A stretch of 64,000 bases of DNA from NCBI RefSeq assembly GCF_014842075.1, contig NZ_JACYVA010000008.1, positions 62,001 to 126,000 on the forward strand, in the 5' to 3' direction. Positions 53,400 to 63,701 of this stretch are shown in pieces (the first letter of the stretch is position 1; each line of letters starts with the position of its first letter). Source of the stretch: Sphingomonas sp. CFBP 13720 (GTDB lineage Bacteria; Pseudomonadota; Alphaproteobacteria; Sphingomonadales; Sphingomonadaceae). The notes beneath the pieces are model-generated. The model was not told the origin of the DNA, searched no databases, and saw only the letters and a program-made list of their open reading frames with translations. The translations under genes were made by a program, and so were the position numbers.

Positions 53400-56300
53400 C
53401 TACCGTTTCACCGGTCCATGGAAGTCCGCTTCGATGATCGACAGGCGCCAGCCCGGGGGGACGGCGTCGGCACCGGTGTCGCCCGCCTGTCGCGACGTGG
53501 CCAGTTCGACGATCTTGCCGAACGCGTCGCGGTCCTGCGTCGCCGCGACCTGCGTGATGCGCAGCACGCTTCCCGTCGCGGCGGGGAAGGCGATGGCGGC
53601 ATAGCCGAGTTGGCGGTCGGTATCGCCGCGCCACACCTCGCGTCCGTCCAGCGTGATGCGCAGCGGATAGGCGCGCTGTCGCCAACCGATCAGTTTCAGG
53701 TCGATCGCGTCCAGCGTGACCGGTCCGGCGAACCGGTACTCGATCCACGCCCGGCGCGGATCGCCGTCGCTGGTCCAGCGGGTGAGTTCGTTGTCATCGA
53801 TGCTGTTGCCGGGGTCCGCCCCTGATCCCGCGACGACGCCTGTCGGCATCTCGGTCGTGCGGGTGATGCGGAACGATTCGCCCGGCGGGGTCGGCCCGCG
53901 CGTCAGCAAGCCGGGCTGCGCATCCTCGGGAAAGTCGCGCGACAGGCCGCCGGACGGGGCGGCGACGGCTACGGTCGGCAGCACCAGCGTGGCGGGCTTC
54001 AACCCCGGTGCCGTCGCGGTCAGTGTCACCCGTCCGCGCGTCGTACCGGCGCGCAACAGCACGCGGTTGACCCCGCCTTCGACCGGCAGGGTCCGCGACA
54101 GGATGTAATTGTCTTCGTTGCGGGCAGTGCCGGCGGTCGGCGTGGTTCCCGCTACCGTTTCCCCCTGTACCGCCACGGCGGCGCGGGGGCGACCCGAACT
54201 GTCGCCCTGTGCGATGCCGCCGCGCCATTCGGCGGGACCGGCCAGTGCGAAGCCGACCTTGTCGTTCGCGGTCGGCACGCGGCGTCCGGCGGCATCGACC
54301 ACCTCGACATCGACCAGCGCCAGATCCGCGCCGTCCATCACGAAACCGCGCGGCCCGACATGCGGGGTCAGCCGCAATGCGACCGGCGGTCCGACCGTCT
54401 CGACGCGATGCTCCGATCGCGCGCCACCGCCATGCGTCGCCACCGCGCGCAGCACGCCCGGCTGCCACCGCACGTTCGGCCATTCGAACAGGAAGCCGCT
54501 CGATCGTTTGCCCATGCCCAGCGACCGGTCGTTCAGAAACAGTTCGACCGCATCGCCGTTCGATACGATCGCGATATCCTTCGCCGTGCCGGGCGCGTAA
54601 TTCCAGTGGCCGATGACGTGAGTCGCGGGCGTTTCGGGGTCGACCCATCCGTTCCACATCACGCGGTGCGCGAAATAGCCCTGTTTGGGCAGGCGCATGG
54701 CGTCGACCTCACCCGATCGGCGATAGTTGTTGTCGCCGCGATAATGGGTATTGCTGTCCGACCAGATGATATTGACCCCGCCCGAACTGACGCGGCGGCC
54801 GGTCCCCGGACGAATGCGGTAATAGTCCCACCATCGCCGGACATTCTCGATCGCGTGACTGTCCTGATTGCGGTTATAGTCCGGCGCGTCCTTGTGGAAG
54901 GGCGCGGTATGCTCGTCCTGATAGGCGCGGGCACCCTCGTCACGGCTATATTCCATCGCCCACATCGGTATGCGCGCGCTCTTGTTCAGATACAGCATCT
55001 CGCCGCCATATTCGGCGGTGCGGCTGTCGAGCATCTCGCGCGATCCGATCGCGCGGCCGCCATGCGGATCGTGCGCGTCGCGGATCGCCTTCATCTCGGC
55101 CATATGGGCTTCGCTGATGCTCTCGTTGCCGCTCTCGTAGAACAGGATCGACGGGTTGTTGCGGTTATAGACGATGGCGTCGCGCATCTGCTCCTTGCGC
55201 TGTTCCCAGCGGCGGCCCTCCACGTCATGCTCGGCATCGCCCGCCGGCATCGCCTGCGGTAAGCCGACCCGATCGGCGCTTTCGATATCCTGTTTCGATG
55301 GCGTCAGGTGCATCCACCGCACCATGTTGCCGCCGCTGTCGACCATCAGCGCGTTGGAGAAGTCGCTGATCCATGGCGGGATCGATACGCCCACCGCCGG
55401 CCATTCGTTCGACGTGCGCTGGGCATAGCCATGGACCTGCATCACGCGGCCGTTCAGGCGGATCATGCCGTCGGCGAACCGCGTATCGCGAAACCCGGTC
55501 AGCGTATCGACCGCGTCGATCGTCCGGCCATGCTCGACCAGCCGTGTCGTCACGCGATACAGATAGCCATAGCCCCAGCTCCAGAAATGCAGGTCGGTCA
55601 GCCGGCGTTCGGCGCGCAGTACCCGCGTCTCACCGGGCAGCAGCGTCACGCTGCCGCCGTCAAGCTGTTCGACGACCCGCCCGTCGCGGTCGCGTATCTC
55701 GGCCATGTAGCGCAGGGTGCGCGGGCGGCGGTCACCGTTGCGTACCTGCGTCTCGGCATGGACCGTCGCGGCACGCGCGGGCAGGTCGAACGCATCGGCC
55801 CACACATATTGGCCGGTGGTGCCGAGGTTCGAGATCAGCGGCAGCGTCTGATGGACCAGCGGGGTCAGGTGCAGCCGGACGTTGCGGGTAATACCGCCGT
55901 AATTGACGTTGAAGTTGCGGTCGTTCCACTGGAACCGCTGTCCCGTCGCGCGCTCGCGATAATTCCAGTCGCTGTCGACGCGTACCGCGATCAGGTTCGC
56001 ACCGGGCGTCAGCGCTGCCGTGATGTCTGCGCCGAATGCCATCGCGCCGCGTTCGGACAGCGCGACCGACACGCCGTTGACCCAGACTTCCGCCGCCTGT
56101 CGCACGCCTTCGAACTCAACGAACGCCTTGCCCGCCGCAGCATCGCGCGGCAGCGTGACCGTCTTGCGATACCATGTGATGCCGGTCGACAGATCCTTGA
56201 TATCGCGGGCGAATGCCTCCTTCTCGTTGAAGGCGTGGGGCAGGGTGACGGTCGTCCAGCCGCGATCGTCATAGCCCGGTCGCTCGGCGCCAGCGATATC

Positions 56301-56438
56301 GCCGGTCGTCATCCGCCAGCCGGGGTTCAGGCTGAATGTCTGTCGCGCGGAGCGAGAGACGGACGACGCATCATGCGCGAAGGCCGGCGCGCAACTCGCG
56401 GCGACGGCAGCGGTAGCAAGAAGCAAGGCACGCATCAC
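53400..56438 (-). CDS. GH2 family beta-galactosidase, secreted
   Basis: The 1012-residue enzyme has a Sec signal (MMRALLLATAAVAASCAPAF). Its domains are a GH2 jelly roll (SLNPGWRMTTGDIAGAERPG; VEFEGVRQAAEVWVNGVSVA), an immunoglobulin-like domain and a TIM barrel with acid/base Glu439 in ILFYESGNESIS and nucleophile Glu496 in PMWAMEYSRDEG. Ig-like and DUF4982-type domains follow (about 610-800). The last 150 residues form a discoidin-like carbohydrate-binding module (NSIDDNELTRWTSDGDPRRA). It removes beta-galactose from polysaccharide or oligosaccharides. It lies after the halogenase-like gene in the same direction, in the locus with GH30 and two receptors. Confidence 0.92.
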   Translation of the reverse strand: MMRALLLATAAVAASCAPAFAHDASSVSRSARQTFSLNPGWRMTTGDIAGAERPGYDDRGWTTVTLPHAFNEKEAFARDIKDLSTGITWYRKTVTLPRDAAAGKAFVEFEGVRQAAEVWVNGVSVALSERGAMAFGADITAALTPGANLIAVRVDSDWNYRERATGQRFQWNDRNFNVNYGGITRNVRLHLTPLVHQTLPLISNLGTTGQYVWADAFDLPARAATVHAETQVRNGDRRPRTLRYMAEIRDRDGRVVEQLDGGSVTLLPGETRVLRAERRLTDLHFWSWGYGYLYRVTTRLVEHGRTIDAVDTLTGFRDTRFADGMIRLNGRVMQVHGYAQRTSNEWPAVGVSIPPWISDFSNALMVDSGGNMVRWMHLTPSKQDIESADRVGLPQAMPAGDAEHDVEGRRWEQRKEQMRDAIVYNRNNPSILFYESGNESISEAHMAEMKAIRDAHDPHGGRAIGSREMLDSRTAEYGGEMLYLNKSARIPMWAMEYSRDEGARAYQDEHTAPFHKDAPDYNRNQDSHAIENVRRWWDYYRIRPGTGRRVSSGGVNIIWSDSNTHYRGDNNYRRSGEVDAMRLPKQGYFAHRVMWNGWVDPETPATHVIGHWNYAPGTAKDIAIVSNGDAVELFLNDRSLGMGKRSSGFLFEWPNVRWQPGVLRAVATHGGGARSEHRVETVGPPVALRLTPHVGPRGFVMDGADLALVDVEVVDAAGRRVPTANDKVGFALAGPAEWRGGIAQGDSSGRPRAAVAVQGETVAGTTPTAGTARNEDNYILSRTLPVEGGVNRVLLRAGTTRGRVTLTATAPGLKPATLVLPTVAVAAPSGGLSRDFPEDAQPGLLTRGPTPPGESFRITRTTEMPTGVVAGSGADPGNSIDDNELTRWTSDGDPRRAWIEYRFAGPVTLDAIDLKLIGWRQRAYPLRITLDGREVWRGDTDRQLGYAAIAFPAATGSVLRITQVAATQDRDAFGKIVELATSRQAGDTGADAVPPGWRLSIIEADFHGPVKR

Positions 56439-56530
56439 GACGCTCCAACCTGATATTATCCCACATGACGGGACAGTGCGTCACATTGTGCGAAATCGTT
56501 CTGAGGCGCAAGTCGCTCCGAGTGGCTGGA

Positions 56531-58030
56531 TCAGACCGAAGGTTCGCGCCGGGCAGGATGGGCAAGGAACGCCGCATGCGTCGGCATCGCCGCGACGCCT
56601 CGGCCGACGACGGCGGCGATCCGTTCCAGCTGGCTCCGTCGCTTGTCCGCATCCATCGCCGCTACGACCGGATCGACACCGCGCGGCTGCGCACCCTGAC
56701 CCAGCAGCACCGCGATCCAGCTCGGTTCGCGGAACAGCTCCTCCGCATCCAGCATCAACCGGCCATGTTCGGCGAACAGCGCCAGCCGCCGCGCCAGCGT
56801 GTCGGGAATGTCCATCGTGCGAACGTGATTCCATAGCGGCGAATCGTCGCGGCGCGTGCGGTGATAATGCAGGATGATGAAGTCGCGCACTTCCTCGAAC
56901 TCGCGCGTCATCAACCGGTTATATTCGGCGGTGGTCGCGGCGTCGAAACCGGTGTCGGGGAACAGCGACATCAGCGTCACGACCCCGCGCTGCACCAGAT
57001 GAATGCTGGTCGACTCCAGTGGCTCGACGAACCCGGCGGCAAGGCCGAGCGCCACGACGTTGCCGTTCCAGAACCGCTTGCGCCGCCCGGTGGTGAAGCG
57101 GAGCAGCCGGGGATCGGCCATCGCTTCGCCGTCCAGCGCCGCGAGAAGGTCGGCAGTCGCTTCGTCGTCCGAGATATGCTTGCTGCAATAGACGTATCCG
57201 TTGCCGGTGCGGTGCTGCAGCGGGATGCGCCATTGCCATCCGGCGGGGCGTGCGGTGGATCGCGTATAGGGTGTCGGTGGCCCGACCGATGCGCACGGCA
57301 CCGCGACCGCGCGATCCATCGGCAGCCAGTGACTCCAGTCTTCGTACCCGGTCTTCAGCGTCTGTTCGATCAGCAGCCCGCCGAACCCCGAACAGTCGAT
57401 GAACAGGTCGCCCGCGACCTGTCGTCCGTCGGACAACGTCACCGACGCGACATGGCCGCGATCGTCCTGCGCCACGTCGACGATCCGCCCCTCGATCCGC
57501 GTCACGCCCTGACCGCAGGCCTGTTCGCGCAGGAACGCGGCATAGCGTACCGCATCGAAATGCAGCGCATAGGCCATGCGCGAATGGACGTGGTTGGGAT
57601 CGTCCGACGGCCGGACGAAGCGTCCCGCCCGCGCCGCCTGAGTCACCAGCGAATAGTCGGCGATCGGCCGGTCGCGTTCGCACAGCCAGTGCTGGTGGAA
57701 CGGAATGCCGTCCAGATCGGCGCCAAAATGGCCGAACGGATGGAAATACCGCTCGCCGATCGCGCCCCAGTCGCGAAATTCGATCCCCAGCTTGTAGGTT
57801 GCGCCGGTCGCGCGGACCATCGCGTCCTCGTCGATGCCCAGCAGACGGTTGAGGCGAAGGATCGGGGGAATCGTCGCCTCCCCGACGCCGACCGTGCCGA
57901 TCTCCGCCGATTCGATCAGCGTGATCGCGATGCCGCCGGCCGGGAACTGTCGCGCCAGCACCGCCGCCGCCATCCATCCAGCCGTACCGCCGCCGACGAT
58001 GACGACGCGCCGTATCGGGTCAGCGCCCAT
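56531..58030 (-). CDS. Tryptophan halogenase-like flavoprotein
   Basis: The 499-residue protein matches flavin-dependent halogenases of the PrnA/RebH type. The FAD motif is VVIVGGGTAGWMAAAVLARQ. The halogenation Lys80 sits in GATYKLGIEFRDW, and the WxWxIP motif that blocks monooxygenase chemistry is GWQWRIPL. GFVEPLESTSIHLVQRG contains the catalytic Glu region. Homologues are common next to TonB receptors and glycosidases in Caulobacter and sphingomonads, where their substrate is unknown. It is divergent from the receptor gene at 58214, with an AT-rich promoter gap. Confidence 0.93.
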   Translation of the reverse strand: MGADPIRRVVIVGGGTAGWMAAAVLARQFPAGGIAITLIESAEIGTVGVGEATIPPILRLNRLLGIDEDAMVRATGATYKLGIEFRDWGAIGERYFHPFGHFGADLDGIPFHQHWLCERDRPIADYSLVTQAARAGRFVRPSDDPNHVHSRMAYALHFDAVRYAAFLREQACGQGVTRIEGRIVDVAQDDRGHVASVTLSDGRQVAGDLFIDCSGFGGLLIEQTLKTGYEDWSHWLPMDRAVAVPCASVGPPTPYTRSTARPAGWQWRIPLQHRTGNGYVYCSKHISDDEATADLLAALDGEAMADPRLLRFTTGRRKRFWNGNVVALGLAAGFVEPLESTSIHLVQRGVVTLMSLFPDTGFDAATTAEYNRLMTREFEEVRDFIILHYHRTRRDDSPLWNHVRTMDIPDTLARRLALFAEHGRLMLDAEELFREPSWIAVLLGQGAQPRGVDPVVAAMDADKRRSQLERIAAVVGRGVAAMPTHAAFLAHPARREPSV

Positions 58031-58213
58031 GTTGCTTTTCCTCTTCCCCGGCGCGCGCGATCGATGCCGCGATCGGCCAATACAAATTATACTATTAATA
58101 CGAAACTATTGCTTGATCGCTGCATATTTGAAATATAAATCCACATCTGACAACGCTGTCTAATGGCCCGAAGCGGAAAAACCGTTCTTGCGCCAGGACA
58201 AAGGGGAGGTCCG
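58031..58213. promoter_or_regulatory. Divergent promoter region between halogenase-like and receptor genes
   Basis: A strongly AT-rich stretch (58080-58145, tacaaattatactattaata) in a GC-rich locus. A dyad GACA/TGTC lies at 58149-58160, followed by CTAATGG. The sequence TGTCTAA is shared with the candidate GntR operator at 63702-63712. It probably drives both divergent genes. Confidence 0.55.
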
Positions 58214-61156
58214 ATGCGGAACATGAATTTTACTATCCGTCGCGCGCTGCGCGTCAGCAGCTCGACACTTGCAATCGTCCTGTTCGGCGCGGCAATGCCC
58301 ACACTGGCGCAGGAAACGCCGGCGGCCGGCACCGGCGGCCAGCCTGACCCCAGCGTCGATGCGGAAGCGGGCGGCGAGGAAATCGTCGTCACCGGCCTGC
58401 GCCAATCGCTGGCATCGGCACAGGCGATCAAGAAGAACAGCGAACAGTTCGTCGATTCGATCACCGCGCAGGACATCGGTCGTCTGCCCGACGTGAACGT
58501 CGCCGAAGCGTTGCAGCGCGTGTCGGGCGTGCAGATTACGCGCAATCGCGGCGAAGGTGCGGCCATCGCGGTGCGCGGTCTGTCGCAGGTCCGCACCGAA
58601 CTGAACGGACGCGACATTTTCTCCGCCAGCGGCGGACGCGGCCTGTCGTTCGAAGAGGTCGGGTCCGAGCTGCTGGCCGGCGTCGATGTGTACAAGAACC
58701 CGTCGGCTGAACTGATCGAAGGCGGTCTCGCCGGCACGGTCAACCTGCGCACGCGCCTGCCGTTCGATCAGTCGGGCCAGCTGGTCGCCTTCACCGGAGG
58801 CGTCACCTATTACGACCTGATCGGCAAGAGCGGCCAGCAGGTGTCGGGCATCTACAGCAATCGCTGGGACACCGGCATCGGCGAGATCGGCATTCTCGCG
58901 AACATCGGCTATCAGACGACGTCGTTCCGCGAGGACAAGACCTTCGTCGAACCGTTCTACGAACACGGACCCAGCGGCGGCACGGGCGTCCAGTCGCCGG
59001 TGCCCGGCTTCGCCGACCGCAACGTGCTGTTGCCGCACGGTGGCGGTTTCTCGGTCGCGTATGGCGATCGCGAACGGTTGAGCGGCGCGGGTGCGATCCA
59101 GTGGCGTCCGACCGACGGTCTGGAACTGTACGCGCAGTATTTCCGCGCAGACTATAACTTCCACGAAAACGGCGTGTCGTTCGCGGCCTATGGCAACGAT
59201 GTCGTCCCGTCGGCCGGTCGTCCGTTCACGGTTGACGACGCCGGTATCGTCCGCACCGGCTATCTCGCCAATCCCGGCGTCGATTCGGTCAATTTCGGCA
59301 CCTTCCGCGACACCAGCACCACCGACATTTCGGGCGGTGTGAAGTGGGACGTCACCGACCGGGTCAAGCTGACCGTCGATTACCAGCACATCGATTCGAC
59401 GGTCGAGGTGCAGACGCTCAACCTCACGGCGTCCGCGCTCAATCCGCGCACCAGCGTGCCGGGTCTCGGCCAGAGCTACGACCTGTTCTTCGACATCAGC
59501 GGCGCCATTCCGACGTTCCAGTCGAGCGTCCCCGGATATTACAGCACGCTGTCGAACTATGGCATGACCGCGATCCTGCCGTACGGCGAACAGAATGACG
59601 CGGAGTCGGATGCGATCCGCGCCGACCTGTCGTGGGATTTCGGCGACGGGTTCATCAAGAACGTCCGTGTCGGTGGCCGCTATTCGGACAAGAGCGCGAT
59701 CAACCGCAACACCACCTATGACACGTGGACCGCGATCGGATCGACCTGCGCCAACTGGTCGTCGGATGCCAGCTGCTACCAGCTGTCCGAATTCCCGCAA
59801 TACGCGACCGTGAACCAGTTCCAGCCGGACCTGTTCCGCGGACGCGGACGCAACAGCGTGTTCGGCCCGGTCTATCAGTTCAACGATTCGCTGGTGAACA
59901 ACGCGCAGTCGGCGTTCGATGCTGTGAAGGCGGTCAGCGGACAGGATATCGCGTTCCGCGATTACAACTCGCCCAACGCGTTCTTCGGCACCATCGGTGA
60001 AAAGACCTATGCCGCCTATGCCCGCGTGGCGTTCGGTGCGGAGCTGGGCGGGTTCCGGTTCGACGGCAACGTCGGACTGCGCGCGGTGCGGACGGAGACG
60101 GAAGCGGCGGGACGGCGCGTGCTGGTGTATCGCACCCCGGGCGTCGGGCCGGTCACCAACCCGGACGGCAGCGTCACTGCGGCACCCAACATCACGCTGG
60201 ACCAGCCGTTCAGCGGCGGGCGCAACTATGACAAGTATCTGCCGAGCATCAACTTCCGGGCGTTCCTGACCGACGAGCTGATCCTGCGTCTGGCGGCGTC
60301 GCGCAACATGTCACGACCCAGCTTCACCCAGTTGAACCCGCAGTTCAATCTGGCGGTCAGCTACACCGATGCGAACAGCCTCGCCCCGACGCTGGCCAAC
60401 CCGACGCTGCCCTACAATGCCGCGACCAACCCCTATGTCGGAACGGGTACGGCGCTGGGCGATCCGAACCTCCGTCCGGAAACCGTCACCAGCTATGACG
60501 CCGCGCTCGAATGGTATTTCGACAATGTCGGCTATGTGTATCTGACCGGTTTCTACAAGAACATCTCGGACCTTCTGGTCGAACGGCCGGGGGCCCCGAT
60601 CTTCGAGGATCTGCCGGGCCTTGGCACCGTGCGCTTCAACGTGCGGCGGACACTGAACGTCTCGGACGGCTTCGTTCGCGGGTTCGAGGTCGGCGGCCAA
60701 AAGTTCTTCGACTTCCTGCCGGGACCGTTCGACGGGCTGGGCGTACAGGCCAACTATACCTTTGCCGACAGCGATGCGGGCCAGACGGCAGCGGGCGACA
60801 TCAACAGCACGGTCGAGATCGCCGTGCCGCTGACCAACCTGTCGAAGCACAGCTACAATCTGGTGGCGCTGTACGACAAGGCCGGGTTGAACATGCGTCT
60901 CGCCTATAACTGGCGCAGCAGCTACGTGCAGGGGACGGCCAATACCGGCACGCAGAACCTGCCGATCTTCGGCAAGGCGTTCGGGGTGCTGGATGCGTCG
61001 GTCACCTATGACGTGACCCCGCAGTTCGCGATCACCGTCGATGGCCAGAACCTGCTGGATACGGCGTTCGAGACCTATCAGATCTTCGACGACCGTCCGC
61101 GCGACTATGTCATCAACGATCGCCGCTTCTCCATCCGGGCGCGCGTGAAGTTCTGA
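58214..61156 (+). CDS. TonB-dependent receptor (Caulobacter-type), polysaccharide locus
   Basis: The 980-residue outer-membrane receptor starts at ATG 58214 after GGGGAGG, with a signal ending PTLAQ. The plug begins EEIVVTGLRQSLASAQAIKK, with RLPDVNVAEALQRVSGVQIT and GAAIAVRGLSQVRTELNGRD. The barrel ends INDRRFSIRARVKF with the C-terminal Phe. It has no STN domain, so it is not a transducer; control is probably by the FCD/GntR protein encoded nearby. It probably imports oligosaccharides released by the GH30 and GH2 enzymes. Confidence 0.95.
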   Translation: MRNMNFTIRRALRVSSSTLAIVLFGAAMPTLAQETPAAGTGGQPDPSVDAEAGGEEIVVTGLRQSLASAQAIKKNSEQFVDSITAQDIGRLPDVNVAEALQRVSGVQITRNRGEGAAIAVRGLSQVRTELNGRDIFSASGGRGLSFEEVGSELLAGVDVYKNPSAELIEGGLAGTVNLRTRLPFDQSGQLVAFTGGVTYYDLIGKSGQQVSGIYSNRWDTGIGEIGILANIGYQTTSFREDKTFVEPFYEHGPSGGTGVQSPVPGFADRNVLLPHGGGFSVAYGDRERLSGAGAIQWRPTDGLELYAQYFRADYNFHENGVSFAAYGNDVVPSAGRPFTVDDAGIVRTGYLANPGVDSVNFGTFRDTSTTDISGGVKWDVTDRVKLTVDYQHIDSTVEVQTLNLTASALNPRTSVPGLGQSYDLFFDISGAIPTFQSSVPGYYSTLSNYGMTAILPYGEQNDAESDAIRADLSWDFGDGFIKNVRVGGRYSDKSAINRNTTYDTWTAIGSTCANWSSDASCYQLSEFPQYATVNQFQPDLFRGRGRNSVFGPVYQFNDSLVNNAQSAFDAVKAVSGQDIAFRDYNSPNAFFGTIGEKTYAAYARVAFGAELGGFRFDGNVGLRAVRTETEAAGRRVLVYRTPGVGPVTNPDGSVTAAPNITLDQPFSGGRNYDKYLPSINFRAFLTDELILRLAASRNMSRPSFTQLNPQFNLAVSYTDANSLAPTLANPTLPYNAATNPYVGTGTALGDPNLRPETVTSYDAALEWYFDNVGYVYLTGFYKNISDLLVERPGAPIFEDLPGLGTVRFNVRRTLNVSDGFVRGFEVGGQKFFDFLPGPFDGLGVQANYTFADSDAGQTAAGDINSTVEIAVPLTNLSKHSYNLVALYDKAGLNMRLAYNWRSSYVQGTANTGTQNLPIFGKAFGVLDASVTYDVTPQFAITVDGQNLLDTAFETYQIFDDRPRDYVINDRRFSIRARVKF

Positions 61157-61257
61157 TGCGCCGGTCGGAAACTCGCGCATGCGCGGGTTTCCGGCGGTGT
61201 CGCGAAATGCGTCTCCACGCGTTTCCAAACCGATACTGATCCCTCCCGGGACCTTGT

Positions 61258-61295
61258 GCGACCGGATGCCCTTCGCGGCGTCCGGTCGCTTTTTT
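61258..61295 (+). terminator. Intrinsic terminator of the receptor gene
   Basis: GCGACCGGATGCC pairs with GGCGTCCGGTCGC (13 pairs with one G-U) around CTTCGC, followed by a run of six T, about 100 bases after the receptor stop. A second hairpin (GGAAAC/GTTTCC with inner CGCG/CGCG) lies just after the stop, at about 61168-61192. Confidence 0.9.
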
Positions 61296-61307
61296 CGTGA
61301 ACCCGCG

Positions 61308-62828
61308 TTACCTACGCCGGAAGACGAAGGTCGATACCGACCGCGGTGCCGCGACGACCGCACCACCCGGCGCATCGACCACCGCAGCCCGGTGATCGGC
61401 ATCGGTCACGACGGTTTGCGCCAGCCGGAAGCGCGAACGCCCGGCCGGCGACAGCGCGATCCGCCGCGACAGCGTTCCGCCGTTCACATGCACCAGCACC
61501 AGCGTGCCGCCATCGGGCGACAACGCGCCGATCGTGTCGGAGTCATCGACCGGCACCAGCCGGTAGCCCGGTTTCACATACCGGCTGAAATTGGCCATCG
61601 CCCAGTATTTGGCAGTGACGTTGATCCGGTGGGCACCCGTCGCGGGCGCGCGCAGGTCCATCTTGATCAGGCCCCAGTTCGATCCCGTGGCGCCGTCCCG
61701 CGCGCTCAGGTCCTCGACCGCCTGCCAGAACACCCACGCCGCCGGCTCCAGCCGGCGGATATCGCCGACCAGATGTTCGGCGAAGGCGAGCGCCGTCGCC
61801 ATGTCGCCGAACGATTCGGGCGTCTTTTCCAGCGCCATGTCGTGCTCGCTCATCCACAGCCGGATTCCCGCCGCGCGGGCGATGTCGCGCACCGCTGTCT
61901 GGTGCACCGCGCCATAGCTGTGGACGTTCAACTGCCCGATCCGCGCGCGAGTGGCGGCGGGATATCCGGCCCAGTCGGCGACGAACAGATGCGAATTGGT
62001 TTCGTCGGGCGCGGCGACTACGGTGGTCAGGCGGCGCGTCTTCAGCGCGGCGTCGGTCGCGTCAATCATCATCGCCTGTCGCGCCGGACTCCAGTGCGAT
62101 CCTTCCTGCTTGTTCGCGGCGTACCAGTAATCGGTATTGGGTTCGTTGACCGGCGACAGGGTGCGGAACGTGATACGGTGCCGCTGTTGCAGTTCGTCGA
62201 CGACCCGCGTCAGATAGGTGGCGAACGCCGCCTCGCTGCCCGGCCGCAGATTGTCGTCGGTCGCCTTTTGCGCGCCCGATACCCGTCCACTGACGGTCAT
62301 GAACCATGGCGGGGAATTGGAGAACGCCTCGAAGATCGGCTGGCGCACCCGCGCGCGGATCGCGTCCAGCCACCAGCGTTGCCCCGCATCCGCCGACCAG
62401 TCCCACATCGCCGGATCGTCGGCTTTCCACCAGTCGCGTCCCGTCGCGCCCGCCGGTTGCCGCCAGAAGCCCGGCACCGCGCCGCCGACGCGAAGGTAGG
62501 GCGGGGTGCCGGCCGCATTGCCGCCGCCGATATTGTACCGCGCGATGGTCCATTGCAGCCCGTCCGCGCCATAGAACAGGTCCGCCAGTCGATCGCGCGT
62601 TTCCGATGGATACCCGCCGGTAATCGTCGCGAACCACGCCAGCGCGGTGCCCCAGCCTTCGAAGACCGTACCGGGTCGGTCGGTCGCGGGACGGATGGTG
62701 ATCGCGACGCTATCCGGCGCGGGACGTTGCTGCGCGTTGGCCGCTACCGGATGGGCCATCAGCATCGCCGGCAGCGCCCATGCCGCAACACGAAGTCCAA
62801 ACCTGACCGGCAAATTGGGTTTCATCAT
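61308..62828 (-). CDS. GH30 family glycosidase, probable endo-beta-1,6-galactanase
   Basis: The 506-residue secreted enzyme has a signal ending VAANAQ. The (beta/alpha)8 barrel carries the acid/base Glu229 in TLSPVNEPNTDYW and nucleophile Glu328 in IRLWMSEHDMAL. FEGWGTALAWFATITGGYPS, ARYNIGGGN and FEAFSNSPPWFMTVSGRVSG match the GH30 branch that includes endo-beta-1,6-galactanases. The side beta-sandwich ends VSTFVFRRR. It would cut beta-1,6-galactan such as arabinogalactan side chains. It lies next to the GntR-type regulator and between two receptors. Confidence 0.92.
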   Translation of the reverse strand: MMKPNLPVRFGLRVAAWALPAMLMAHPVAANAQQRPAPDSVAITIRPATDRPGTVFEGWGTALAWFATITGGYPSETRDRLADLFYGADGLQWTIARYNIGGGNAAGTPPYLRVGGAVPGFWRQPAGATGRDWWKADDPAMWDWSADAGQRWWLDAIRARVRQPIFEAFSNSPPWFMTVSGRVSGAQKATDDNLRPGSEAAFATYLTRVVDELQQRHRITFRTLSPVNEPNTDYWYAANKQEGSHWSPARQAMMIDATDAALKTRRLTTVVAAPDETNSHLFVADWAGYPAATRARIGQLNVHSYGAVHQTAVRDIARAAGIRLWMSEHDMALEKTPESFGDMATALAFAEHLVGDIRRLEPAAWVFWQAVEDLSARDGATGSNWGLIKMDLRAPATGAHRINVTAKYWAMANFSRYVKPGYRLVPVDDSDTIGALSPDGGTLVLVHVNGGTLSRRIALSPAGRSRFRLAQTVVTDADHRAAVVDAPGGAVVAAPRSVSTFVFRRR

Positions 62829-62918
62829 CTGCGTCTCCTGTTCAACATACGGCGATTATTACACGATGCTTCGATTTGTAGGACCAGATGCGATGGTGAA
62901 TGCCCGTAGCCGAGCGGG

Positions 62919-63638
62919 TCATTCCGGCGCCGCACTATCGCCCAGCGAGCGTTCGGTATCCTCCTTGGCCTGTCGCAGCAGTTCGACCGTGGCCGCACGC
63001 GCACCCGCCGTGTCGCACCGGGCGATCGCATCGAACAACTGTCCGTGCTGCGGGATCGAGTCGCGCGGTTGCCGGGTGCGGCGATGTTTGAAGATCGTCG
63101 TCCACCGGACCGCCGCACCGATGCTGCCGGCCAGACTGACCAGCAATTCGTTGCCGGTCGCCTCCAGGATCACGTGATGGAACTGCTGGTCCGCCGCCTG
63201 GCCCGCCGGCGTTTCGAGGCCGTGGAGCGTCATCTGCTCCAGCGCCTGGCCGATCCGGGACAGCTGCCGCGACGTCCTCGATAACGCCGCCAACTCGGCT
63301 GCGGCAGGCTCGACGATCATGCGTAGCTGGAACAGGCTGTCGATGAACGATGCCGGGGGTTCGCCTTCGAACATCCACGCCATGATATCGGGATCGAGCA
63401 GGTTCCAGTCGGCACGATCGCGCACGCGTGTGCCCGCCTTGGGACGGCTGGCGATCAGTCCCTTCGCCGACAGCATCCGCAACGCTTCGCGCACGACGCC
63501 GCGCGAACAGCCGCGTTGCAGCGCGATCTCATGCTCGCTGGGCAGGATCGTCGCGGGGGCGACCTGTCCCGTCACGATCGCGATGCCCAGATCGCGTGCC
63601 ACCAGCGAATGTCCGGTCGGGCGCGTGGCGTTGGTCAT
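62919..63638 (-). CDS. FCD-domain GntR-family transcriptional regulator
   Basis: The 239-residue regulator has a winged-helix N-terminus (ARDLGIAIVTGQVAPATILP, SEHEIALQRGCSRGVVREAL, MLSAKGLIASRPKAGTRVRD) and an all-helical FCD ligand domain (FIDSLFQLRMIVEPAAAELA ... QQFHHVILEATGNELLVSLA ... HGQLFDAIARCDTAGARAAT), with the metal-binding His/Asp pattern. The ATG at 63638 follows GAGGAA. It resembles sugar-acid or oligosaccharide-responsive repressors. It is divergent from a receptor gene with a perfect TTGT/ACAA dyad in the gap, so autoregulation and local control are likely. Confidence 0.94.
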   Translation of the reverse strand: MTNATRPTGHSLVARDLGIAIVTGQVAPATILPSEHEIALQRGCSRGVVREALRMLSAKGLIASRPKAGTRVRDRADWNLLDPDIMAWMFEGEPPASFIDSLFQLRMIVEPAAAELAALSRTSRQLSRIGQALEQMTLHGLETPAGQAADQQFHHVILEATGNELLVSLAGSIGAAVRWTTIFKHRRTRQPRDSIPQHGQLFDAIARCDTAGARAATVELLRQAKEDTERSLGDSAAPE

Positions 63639-63701
63639 CCAGTTCCTCATCCGCGTTCGTGTCGATTCCGCAACATTCCCCACAAATCGACTGATACCCT
63701 A

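Noticed and set aside
52732-53400. Guanidine riboswitch upstream of the SugE-type gene
   Set aside because: The gene starts inside the stop of the preceding small gene and no riboswitch-like structure or conserved ACGR-type block was found upstream.
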